Shown piece by piece: positions 1 to 4,646 of a stretch of 35,383 nt of DNA (positions are counted from its first letter, which is position 1; the number at the start of each line of letters is the position of its first letter). The notes under the pieces were generated by a model. That model saw only the letters and a list, made by a program, of their open reading frames with translations. It ran no database searches and was not told where the DNA came from. This stretch comes from a virus. Position numbers and translations under genes: made by a program. The stretch is from positions 1-35,383 of IMG/VR virus record IMGVR_UViG_3300024352_000062, one strand, 5' to 3'.

Positions 1-72
1 CTCAAATTCGTCTTGACGTTTTTCCGAAAGTTTAATAATTTTGCCTTCGGTTGGAAAATCGTTTTTTTTCAT
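1..72 (-). CDS. SF3 helicase, 5' end only (duplicate at contig end)
   Basis: These are the first 24 codons of the helicase gene, starting MKKNDFPTEGK, cut by the start of the window. The same bases recur at 35176-35247, where the gene continues to its stop at 33532. An upstream GAGAG lies 7 bases before the ATG and acts as ribosome binding site. This is not a second gene, only the redundant copy of its start. Confidence 0.85.
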   Translation of the reverse strand, partial: MKKNDFPTEGKIIKLSEKRQDEFE

Positions 73-100
73 TGATAATCTCTCTGTTAAAAATTTTTTT

Positions 101-130
101 TCAATTGATCGGAAAATCATTTTTTTTCAT
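101..130 (-). CDS. Mini-ORF MKKNDFPIN (decayed copy of helicase start)
   Basis: A nine-codon reading frame starts with ATG at 130 after an AAGG six bases upstream and stops with TGA at 101. Its first seven residues equal the helicase N-terminus. It is present only in the left copy of the terminal redundancy. It may be translated as a leader peptide, or may just be the debris of tandem duplication. Confidence 0.4.
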   Translation of the reverse strand: MKKNDFPIN

Positions 131-158
131 TGTTAACCTTTTTGTTAAAAATTTTTTT

Positions 159-188
159 TCAATTGATCGGAAAATCATTTTTTCTCAT
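159..188 (-). CDS. Mini-ORF MRKNDFPIN (decayed copy of helicase start)
   Basis: A nine-codon frame starts at ATG 188, preceded by AAGG six bases upstream, and overlaps the end of the GTG-initiated frame at 175-243. The same frame is at 35276-35305. It has the start and ribosome site of the helicase gene but ends after nine codons. Confidence 0.4.
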   Translation of the reverse strand: MRKNDFPIN

Positions 189-243
189 TGTTAACCTTTT
201 TGTTAAAAATTGTTTTTTCGGTCGGAAAATCGCCTTTTTTCAC
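175..243 (-). CDS. Short GTG-started leader ORF (22 aa)
   Basis: It starts with GTG at 243, seven bases after a strong AAGGAG, the best ribosome site in the leader. The peptide opens VKKGDFPTEK, which matches the helicase opening MKKNDFPTEG, then diverges and stops at 175. Its GTG overlaps the stop of the preceding 31-codon frame (GTGA). The same ORF is at 35292-35360. I see no domain. It is most likely a translated leader or an out-of-frame relic of the helicase start. Confidence 0.5.
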   Translation of the reverse strand: MKKGDFPTEKTIFNKKVNNEKK

Positions 244-335
244 GGGTATACTCCTTGAAAAATTGTAAATCCTGACGAATCAGCCAAATTCGTCAGGAGT
301 AATTCCCTACCCGAATCTTTGTTAGAATGCAACAT
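240..335 (-). CDS. Small leader protein (31 aa), unknown
   Basis: The frame starts MLHSNKDSGR at ATG 335 after an AGGAG ten bases upstream. Its TGA stop at 240-242 overlaps the GTG of the next leader ORF, so the two are probably translationally coupled. A perfect 10-bp inverted repeat (271-297) lies inside its coding sequence. No known family is recognised. The strong start signals and coupling support translation; a structural or regulatory role for the RNA is equally possible. Confidence 0.45.
   Translation of the reverse strand: MLHSNKDSGRELLLTNLADSSGFTIFQGVYP
271..297 (-). promoter_or_regulatory. Perfect 10-bp inverted repeat (hairpin or operator)
   Basis: CCTGACGAAT and ATTCGTCAGG are separated by seven bases. 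On the minus strand the hairpin sits 28 bases upstream of the GTG leader ORF and is not followed by a run of T, so it does not look like a terminator. It could be an operator or an RNA structure that controls helicase translation. Confidence 0.55.
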
Positions 336-352
336 CTCAATAATACTCCTAC

Positions 353-381
353 TTGACAAAAGCTAACTTATTAATTAATTT
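353..381 (+). promoter_or_regulatory. Possible sigma70-type promoter, rightward
   Basis: TTGACA (353-358) is followed after 17 bases by TAATTT (376-381). The -35 is perfect, the -10 moderate. Transcription would run antisense to the short ORF at 380-502 and to the primase gene towards the RuvC operon. The region is AT-rich, so this could be chance. Confidence 0.3.
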
Positions 382-502
382 AAAAAAAAGAGGGCGGAAA
401 TACTATTTCATTAACTGTCCAGAATCTTTGTTTCCTCCCTTTTTCTTTTTTTTTTCTTAAGAATCCTGGCAAATCCAAAAATTTCGCCGGGGTTCTTTGC
501 AT
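380..502 (-). CDS. Possible small basic protein (40 aa)
   Basis: This frame starts at ATG 502 (MQRTPAKFLDLPGF) and runs to TAA at 380, with a Lys/Arg-rich centre that partly reflects an A-rich tract. The only ribosome-site-like bases (GGGG) are too close to the ATG. It lies between the primase terminator and the helicase leader. No family is recognised and it may not be translated. Confidence 0.3.
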   Translation of the reverse strand: MQRTPAKFLDLPGFLRKKKEKGRKQRFWTVNEIVFPPSFF

Positions 503-530
503 TCCCCAATCGAAAAATAAGGACAATAAT

Positions 531-559
531 TTAAAAAAAGCTAAAAACCCTTTTAGCTT
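531..559 (-). terminator. Rho-independent terminator after the primase gene
   Basis: A perfect 9-bp stem (538-546 with 551-559) with a four-base loop is followed on the minus strand by a run of seven T (533-539) and then AA. It lies 85 bases downstream of the primase stop, so it would end that transcript before the helicase leader. Confidence 0.7.
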
Positions 560-644
560 GTAATGAGGCTTGATTCAAACTTTTTTTTGATGCACAAAAA
601 AAGAGTTGTTAGACTCTGTAGTCTTTTGCGTGTTCAAAATTTAT

Positions 645-1448
645 CTAAGAAACCACGCAAGAGACTTTCCTCCTGGCACTTCTAATCGTATCCCAAATCT
701 CGTTATCAGAAATACCAGAGAAATCTATTGGCGCGTTTTTGATGAGGCTAAACACCTCATGTTCGCTATATCTCTTTTCGAAAAGCATCAATGCAACACC
801 AAAAATGTTGTTGTTGCGCCCGTCACGAAACATAACGCCATGTTCTAAAAACTCTCGGGCTCTTTTTGGCAAAGGCCTCCAAGCCCGCTGAAGCTTCGCT
901 AAATCGCGCTCAGACTTTTTCCTTTGGGCTTGAATAGGGTCTTCTCGAAGTACTTTCCATGGCGTGCCAGTTTCGTAATAGGCGAGATGTTTGCACGGGT
1001 AGAATTGCCTCGAGACATCAAGACAGGAGATATCTATTTTTGAGTTTAAAAGCTTATAAAGGCGCTCTAGATTATATTTATACTGTGCAGCGCAGTGCAC
1101 GCGCTCGGACATTTTGATTATTACGCGAAATCTATCAGCGACGATCCCCTTTTTTTCTCGCCCGTGACTTTTTGTTGTCCCGATTAAATAATACATGCCA
1201 GAGAATGCTGTTTTTGCGTCATCAAGCGTAAATTGTTTTTTACCAGGCACATCATTATCAAAATCTAAACCGATCAAATCTGCAAACGCATAGTTAGATT
1301 GCAATCTATAATTGTCTTTGAAAATCGTAGGGGACCATGTATATACGGAGACAATAGACCACAATTCCTTTAAATTTTTATAATCGAAGGGTGCAAAACC
1401 CTCAGGACTTATCGATGGACCCTTACGCTGGCTTTGAAAAGAAATCAT
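645..1448 (-). CDS. DNA primase / primase-polymerase, AEP superfamily, with PriCT-like C-terminus
   Basis: The protein (267 aa) should make primers or short DNA at the phage origin. It shows the archaeo-eukaryotic primase signature: LIGLDFDND with metal-binding D62 and D64, then TTKSHG (S94, H95), DRFRVI (105-110) and DVSRQFYP (144-151). The C-terminal part, from about residue 203 (GVMFRDGRNNNIFGVALML onward), resembles the PriCT helical domain of plasmid and phage primases. The SF3 helicase gene is next on the same strand across the leader. ATG 1448 has no clear ribosome site and overlaps the divergent RuvC gene by 34 bases; no other ATG precedes the DFD motif, so the start is uncertain. A weak promoter (TTGATC, 18 bases, TAATAC) lies at 1502-1531. 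Class assignment is firm, polymerase activity is inference. Confidence 0.82.
   Translation of the reverse strand: MISFQSQRKGPSISPEGFAPFDYKNLKELWSIVSVYTWSPTIFKDNYRLQSNYAFADLIGLDFDNDVPGKKQFTLDDAKTAFSGMYYLIGTTKSHGREKKGIVADRFRVIIKMSERVHCAAQYKYNLERLYKLLNSKIDISCLDVSRQFYPCKHLAYYETGTPWKVLREDPIQAQRKKSERDLAKLQRAWRPLPKRAREFLEHGVMFRDGRNNNIFGVALMLFEKRYSEHEVFSLIKNAPIDFSGISDNEIWDTIRSARRKVSCVVS
1318..1345 (+). promoter_or_regulatory. Possible promoter for the RuvC operon
   Basis: TTGAAA (1318-1323), 16 bases, TATATA (1340-1345). It would start transcription near 1352, about 63 bases before the RuvC start. It lies inside the primase gene on the opposite strand. Confidence 0.4.
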
Positions 1449-1933
1449 TAGAACCCGCTAAAATTGTGGGTATTGACCCCGGAAAATCAGGCGCGCTTGT
1501 TGTATTACAACAGGGTTCAATTGTCGATCAACATCTTTTGAGCCATATAAGCCCAAAGCATTATCTCGACAAGCTAAAGAATATACAAGCTATTTTCATC
1601 GAGAAAGCGCAAACGATGGGACGAGAAAATGCGCGTGCGATGTTTAGCTACGGCCACGCTTATGGCTATTTGTGCGGAAGTCTGATTGACATTCCAGCAA
1701 AAGTGTATTACGTTCCCCCCGTAACTTGGACGAGCAAAATACACGCTTTAAGTCCCATTAAATACGATAATCCAAAGGAATGTTCTTTGTTTGTCGCTAA
1801 GAAAATTTGGCCTACACACGATTTTAGAGCGACAGAAAGAAGTAAAAAACCCCATGACGGGATTATTGACGCAGCCTTAATTGCATTATATGGCTGGCAA
1901 TGGTTGAAAAACTCATACGAGGCGCACAAATGA
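1415..1933 (+). CDS. RuvC-like Holliday junction resolvase
   Basis: The 172-aa protein has the RNase H-fold signature of RuvC-type resolvases. Residues 17-30 read KIVGIDPGKSGALV with catalytic D21, a second acidic site is E63 in IFIEKAQ, and the C-terminal pair is H147-D148 and D152 in HDGIIDAALIAL. It should cut branched DNA produced by replication and recombination before packaging. The start at 1415 has AGGA seven bases upstream; an ATG at 1391 in frame lacks a ribosome site. The gene heads the rightward early operon and shares an ATGA overlap with the next gene. It is divergent from, and overlaps, the primase gene. Confidence 0.88.
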   Translation: MDPYAGFEKKSLEPAKIVGIDPGKSGALVVLQQGSIVDQHLLSHISPKHYLDKLKNIQAIFIEKAQTMGRENARAMFSYGHAYGYLCGSLIDIPAKVYYVPPVTWTSKIHALSPIKYDNPKECSLFVAKKIWPTHDFRATERSKKPHDGIIDAALIALYGWQWLKNSYEAHK

Positions 1934-2124
1934 GCAACGAAAATTATACTTTAGATTTATATGAGGCAAGTGAAATAGTAGGACACGGTCCCGGCACAAT
2001 TCGAGAATACGCTCGCATAAAAAAAATTAAGGGCAAAAAAGTAAATGACCAATGGCGTTTTCGGCGAGAGGATTTGCTTGCGTATGTTGACGCCCGTTCA
2101 AAAAAAAAACTGAAGAATTTTTAG
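1930..2124 (+). CDS. Helix-turn-helix DNA-binding protein (excisionase/MerR-like), C-terminus frameshifted
   Basis: The protein opens MSNENYTLDLYEASEIVG and has the winged HTH pattern of excisionase-family proteins: a helix, GTIREYARIKKIKG as recognition region, then W-R-F-R-R-E-D-L-L-AY. It probably binds DNA as a regulator. Its ATG overlaps the RuvC stop (ATGA). The frame stops at 2124, but a shift of -1 in the ten-A run at 2100-2109 keeps an open frame to TAA at 2172-2174, adding an amphipathic tail beginning TEEFLAELISAIEDLK. That stop is three bases before the next ATG, which suggests that the longer product is the real one. Either a base is missing in the sequence, or ribosomes slip here. 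Confidence 0.75.
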   Translation: MSNENYTLDLYEASEIVGHGPGTIREYARIKKIKGKKVNDQWRFRREDLLAYVDARSKKKLKNF

Positions 2125-2174
2125 CAGAATTAATATCTGCGATCGAAGATTTAAAATCATTAATTCAGGAGTAA
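2100..2174 (+). other. Frameshifted C-terminal extension of the HTH gene
   Basis: After the A10 run, the -1 frame reads through 21 further sense codons (T-E-E-F-L-A-E-L-I-S-A-I-E-D-L-K-S-L-I-Q-E) and ends at TAA 2172-2174. The composition is that of a coiled or dimerisation helix, not random sequence. The AGGAG for the next gene lies in its last codons. Confidence 0.6.
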
Positions 2175-2177
2175 AAA

Positions 2178-2345
2178 ATGGACGACAAACAAATACTTTT
2201 CGAGCAAGTCTTTAAAGACTTCGAGGCTTACGCCCAACTTCGTAGCGAAATCGATCACGACGGGATTGAAAACGCAAAAAGCCCACAAGAATATTTGATT
2301 TTGCTTTCAAACGATTTCGCGGACAGAAGAAAAAGAACTGTCTAA
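2178..2345 (+). CDS. Small early protein (55 aa), unknown
   Basis: ATG 2178 is preceded by AGGAG six bases upstream. The peptide opens MDDKQILFEQVFKDFEAY and ends DFADRRKRTV; it is acidic in the first half, basic at the end, and predicted helical. It is tightly packed behind the HTH gene, as expected for an early phage operon. No family is recognised. Confidence 0.7.
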   Translation: MDDKQILFEQVFKDFEAYAQLRSEIDHDGIENAKSPQEYLILLSNDFADRRKRTV

Positions 2346-2357
2346 TCCTTAAACAGT

Positions 2358-2437
2358 GCCAGGGTTGTGATTTCAATATGTTATCCCTGGAACATAGATT
2401 GCACATATAGAATTAGCTGTAAGTTACAGCACCAGGG
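2358..2437 (+). promoter_or_regulatory. Structured intergenic RNA: alternating CCAGGG / CCCTGG / CCAGGG and a palindrome
   Basis: Between the stop at 2345 and the ATG at 2482 there is no gene on this strand. CCAGGG (2358-2363) and CCAGGG (2432-2437) can each pair with the single CCCTGG (2385-2390), so two exclusive hairpins are possible. A near-perfect palindrome GCTGTAA-G-TTACAGC lies at 2416-2430 and could be an operator. Function is inferred only from the layout. Confidence 0.4.
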
Positions 2438-2481
2438 TGTCGGGTCTGGGTTCACTCGATGATATGATAGGAGTTAAAAAA

Positions 2482-2867
2482 ATGGGTTTTTATCTGCGCA
2501 CGTAACAAAATTTGAAAATTTCCAAGACATCAAAATCGAAAGAGATAACGCACGTTCCTTAATTTTTAAGGGCGTTCAAGTCGCAAAATCTTATTCAAGC
2601 GGCGATAAGGGATCGAGCTATTATAGTGGCTCGACTGGCAGATACCGCAAATATGAGGCTTTTCTGACCACGGGAGGTAATTTAGTAATCAGGCGACGCG
2701 ACATTTCCGACTGGGCTGGCGAGCAAACTAGATTTTATGGCTATATCATCAAAACTTTTGAAGAATTACTCAACAGTGATATTGCCGCCGGAGGATGGGT
2801 CGAGCGTGATTTGATGGAAGAAATTGAAAACATTTTTGATTTAAAAATTGGTGAAATTGTTGAATAA
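2482..2867 (+). CDS. Small unknown protein (about 128 aa), frameshifted near the start
   Basis: ATG 2482 has a good AGGAG eight bases upstream, but the frame hits TAA after seven codons. From 2484 onwards the -1 frame is open to TAA at 2865-2867 and reads as a coherent protein, with F-L-S-A-H-V-T-K-F-E-N near the start, a Tyr/Gly/Ser stretch in the middle and an acidic C-terminus (EEIENIFDLKIGEIVE). The shift falls on GGGTTTT in the frame G-GGT-TTT, which is a canonical -1 slippery heptamer, but one lost T in the T5 run would do the same. No family is recognised. The stop overlaps the next gene. Confidence 0.6.
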
Positions 2868-3105
2868 CTTAGAAAAAAAACACGAATGTGGCGGAATTAT
2901 TGAGCTTGTAAAAGTCGCAGATAAAGAGTTTTTTATGTGCGACAATTGCCAGGCTTTTATGCTCAAAGGCAACGGCATTATTCTGCCTTCTGGCACAGAT
3001 TACTACGCAAATTTAAACGCATGGGAGCGCGGCGAAAACGCTAGTCCTCACGATGCTGAACAATCTAGACTAGACGCTCTTTTTGATCTAGCAAAAAAGA
3101 AGTAA
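2860..3105 (+). CDS. Small protein with possible zinc-binding Cys motif (81 aa)
   Basis: No ATG precedes the conserved part, so a TTG or GTG start is needed. TTG 2860 has GGTG six bases upstream and overlaps the previous stop by eight bases; TTG 2848 and GTG 2851 are alternatives. The protein has H-E-C-G-G near the start and FFMCDNC about 20 residues later, a pattern that could bind zinc like a short ribbon, then a Lys-rich end (ALFDLAKKK). Function unknown. Confidence 0.65.
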   Translation: MNNLEKKHECGGIIELVKVADKEFFMCDNCQAFMLKGNGIILPSGTDYYANLNAWERGENASPHDAEQSRLDALFDLAKKK

Positions 3106-3127
3106 ATTTGAACAAAGAGTTGAGACT

Positions 3128-3295
3128 ATGGACATCATCGAAGCCATCAAAAGCGGTAAAAAATTTCGGCGAAAAGGCTCTACATCATACTATGATTTAA
3201 AAGAAAAACATGATTTTTATTTTGTGATCGATGAAATCATGGCAGACGACTGGGAAATTGAGGAAGTAGAAATAAAAATTACTAGTTCTGATTAG
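3128..3295 (+). CDS. Small phage protein with ADDWE motif, resembling DUF2829/Tad2-type proteins
   Basis: The 55-aa protein opens MDIIEAIKSGKKFRRKG and carries IDEIMADDWEIEE near its end. An N-terminal EA-I/L-K-x-G-K-K-x-x-R-K-G segment and a C-terminal L/M-A-D-D-W-E segment are familiar from many small phage proteins, including DUF2829 members, some of which (Tad2) counter Thoeris defence by binding its signal molecule. Here the middle is much shorter than in Tad2, so the resemblance supports relatedness only weakly. The ribosome site is weak (GAG close to the ATG). Confidence 0.65.
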   Translation: MDIIEAIKSGKKFRRKGSTSYYDLKEKHDFYFVIDEIMADDWEIEEVEIKITSSD

Positions 3296-3338
3296 GTACC
3301 TAGTATCTGTTGGTTTTTTATTATGGAGAGATAACACT

Positions 3339-3527
3339 ATGACTAAAACAGAATTTATAATTGAACGGACTAAGATAATATCTGAGATGTTAGATAATCC
3401 AGATTCTTATGGAATATACGGTACTACTAAATGTTATGCAAGGTTAGATGATTTATTTGATATTCTTTCGAATACTGGAGAAGAGCCTAGCGTAGTTCAA
3501 TTATTAGCAAAGGAGTTGGGACTATAA
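3339..3527 (+). CDS. Small early protein (62 aa), unknown
   Basis: ATG 3339 has GGAGAG eight bases upstream. The protein (MTKTEFIIERTKIISEML...) is acidic and mostly helical with a Tyr/Gly-rich turn in the middle and ends QLLAKELGL. It is the last gene of the rightward operon, just ahead of the terminator at 3576-3614. No family is recognised. Confidence 0.7.
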   Translation: MTKTEFIIERTKIISEMLDNPDSYGIYGTTKCYARLDDLFDILSNTGEEPSVVQLLAKELGL

Positions 3528-3543
3528 AAAAAAATGCTATAAT
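3516..3543 (+). promoter_or_regulatory. Possible promoter for a small RNA
   Basis: TTGGGA (3516-3521), 16 bases, perfect TATAAT (3538-3543). The -35 lies in the last codons of the gene that ends at 3527. There is no ORF downstream before the terminator. Confidence 0.45.
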
Positions 3544-3549
3544 CACAAA

Positions 3550-3614
3550 AGCGCTACGATCATCACAACATCTTAATCTCCCCTTGTTTTTTTAACAGGG
3601 GGGATATTTTTTTT
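3550..3614 (+). ncRNA. Candidate small RNA (about 65 nt)
   Basis: A promoter-like pair at 3516-3543 and a strong terminator at 3576-3614 bracket about 65 bases with no reading frame. This is the usual architecture of a bacterial or phage small RNA. Without the promoter, the segment would be only the 3' end of the early mRNA. Confidence 0.35.
3576..3614 (+). terminator. Rho-independent terminator of the rightward early operon
   Basis: A 12-bp GC-rich stem with one bulge (ATCTCCCCTTGTT against AACAGGGGGGAT), a five-T loop and a tail of eight T at 3607-3614. It separates the rightward operon from the convergent leftward operon ending at 3684. Confidence 0.88.
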
Positions 3615-3683
3615 GATTTTCGCTAATGGAAAAACCCAACCAAAACCCCAAAATAACTCCGCCAAGCACACACAAATAATAAA

Positions 3684-3992
3684 TCATGAAAGATATCCAG
3701 CCCTTTCAAGCTCGTCTATTAAGTCTTTGTGATCTATTTCAATGTCGACACTAGGCGTAGCGTCGTCAACACTCGACCACAAAAATCGAAGACTAATATC
3801 CGTTGCCGCGCTAAGCATATTTTCGAGTTTGCGTTTTAAAAATACTTTTTTTGAGGTCTCAACATCGTCTAACTCAAGTGATATCGTCTGTCGTAAAATA
3901 AGATGAAATCCCAAATATACGTCGAAAATAACCGCATTGTATTCCGCGACACCTACAAATTTAGCCGGATAATCCGAGACCCAAGGCTTCAT
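3684..3992 (-). CDS. Unknown protein (102 aa)
   Basis: ATG 3992 has AGGAG seven bases upstream and is preferred over an in-frame ATG at 4025, which lies inside the previous gene. The protein (MKPWVSDYPAKFVGVAEYNA...) alternates beta-like and helical segments, with an acidic C-terminus (DHKDLIDELERAGYLS). It is the last gene of the leftward CAP operon, four bases behind the membrane protein gene. No family is recognised. Confidence 0.68.
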   Translation of the reverse strand: MKPWVSDYPAKFVGVAEYNAVIFDVYLGFHLILRQTISLELDDVETSKKVFLKRKLENMLSAATDISLRFLWSSVDDATPSVDIEIDHKDLIDELERAGYLS

Positions 3993-3996
3993 TTTC

Positions 3997-4206
3997 TCAC
4001 TCCTGGCAAGATACAGGTAGACCATTTTTCCCGATATGCAAAATAGGATTTTGGGCGTCGCGAACGATCATATATTCAACTCCGCTTCGAGAACAAAAAT
4101 AGTGGACCGACCCCACAAAAGGCACATAATCGTATAGCCGCAGGTAAAAAATTACCGCAACTAACAAGATAAAAAGGACTGGTCCCAGGATAAAAAGATC
4201 CTTCAT
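3997..4206 (-). CDS. Small membrane protein (69 aa)
   Basis: An N-terminal membrane segment (about residues 4-22, LFILGPVLFILLVAVIFYL) is followed by a short soluble part with two cysteines (residues 38 and 67). It could be an inner-membrane anchor with a periplasmic domain. Its ATG overlaps the stop of the upstream small gene (ATGA). The neighbouring secreted CAP proteins suggest an envelope role, but nothing shows it directly. Confidence 0.68.
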   Translation of the reverse strand: MKDLFILGPVLFILLVAVIFYLRLYDYVPFVGSVHYFCSRSGVEYMIVRDAQNPILHIGKNGLPVSCQE

Positions 4207-4337
4207 TTTTTGTCCGCGATTAATTTTTTGCTATCGACGAATTTGGAAAGCCAAACGATTGGGGAGGTGATGACTTTGACACACAAGCAACACGACATAA
4301 TAACGTGAACACCCAACAATTTTAAATCGTCTTTCAT
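4203..4337 (-). CDS. Small hydrophobic protein (44 aa)
   Basis: ATG 4337 has GGAG seven bases upstream, and the TGA stop overlaps the next ATG. The peptide (MKDDLKLLGVHVIMSCC...) has a hydrophobic middle with three cysteines (residues 16, 17 and 19) and a basic end (KKLIADKK), which suggests a single membrane segment. No family is recognised. Confidence 0.6.
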   Translation of the reverse strand: MKDDLKLLGVHVIMSCCLCVKVITSPIVWLSKFVDSKKLIADKK

Positions 4338-4370
4338 TTTTTTACTCCATGCATGTTTTTAATTTCATGA

Positions 4371-4646
4371 TTATACCGCAAATATCTCTACTTCCAAACT
4401 TTGACCTTCAAAATTTCTATAAATCGCTTCAGAAAAATCGTCTCTCATCGTAAATCTTATAATTCGTGGAGCGCGCATCGAATAAAAAACCAAAATCCCA
4501 AACCCTACTTGTTCACCGTTGAGCCATTCCACACGGTCGTATCGATCCGCAATTGACGTGCGAATAGTATTATTAGGCAGCCACCTCAATTCAATAACTT
4601 GAGGCCTCTGGTAGGGTAGTATGATTTTCAAAAACTTGCGTCTCAA
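4371..4646 (-). CDS. Unknown basic protein (91 aa)
   Basis: It starts with TTG at 4646 that overlaps the TGA of the upstream CAP gene (TTGA), with GTGGG just before. The protein (RRKFLKIILPYQRPQVIEL...) is rich in Arg and aromatic residues with beta-like strands. No domain, signal peptide or membrane segment is evident. Operon position suggests co-expression with the CAP proteins. Confidence 0.6.
   Translation of the reverse strand: MRRKFLKIILPYQRPQVIELRWLPNNTIRTSIADRYDRVEWLNGEQVGFGILVFYSMRAPRIIRFTMRDDFSEAIYRNFEGQSLEVEIFAV

Larger units (their letters stand above)
73..243. repeat. Three tandem 55-58 bp units, each a copy of the helicase start region
   Basis: Units lie at 73-130, 131-188 and 189-243. 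On the minus strand each carries a start codon followed by codons for K/R-K-N/G-D-F-P, the same opening as the helicase; the two outer units have an AAGG-type ribosome site. The segment 49-72 is the matching piece of the real gene. The right-hand copy of this region (35248-35360) has only two units, and its 58-bp unit joins the left part of unit 1 to the right part of unit 2, as expected from recombination between them. A 58-bp unit changes the reading frame on gain or loss. Confidence 0.9.
1..266. repeat. Terminal redundancy, left copy (266 bp)
   Basis: This segment matches the last 208 bases of the window (35176-35383), except that it holds one more 58-bp tandem unit. It contains the first 24 codons of the helicase gene on the minus strand (1-72) and its leader. 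The match shows that the two ends join. Either the genome is circular or circularly permuted and the assembler left an overlap, or these are true direct terminal repeats. The presence of a gene start inside the repeat favours assembly overlap (inference). Confidence 0.93.

Noticed and set aside
606-848. Plus-strand ORF of 80 codons
   Set aside because: It lies entirely opposite the primase gene and has no ribosome site or protein-like pattern; it is a shadow frame.
2212-2406. Minus-strand ORF of 64 codons
   Set aside because: Opposite to a small gene with a good ribosome site and to the structured gap; sequence is Arg/Phe-rich without pattern.
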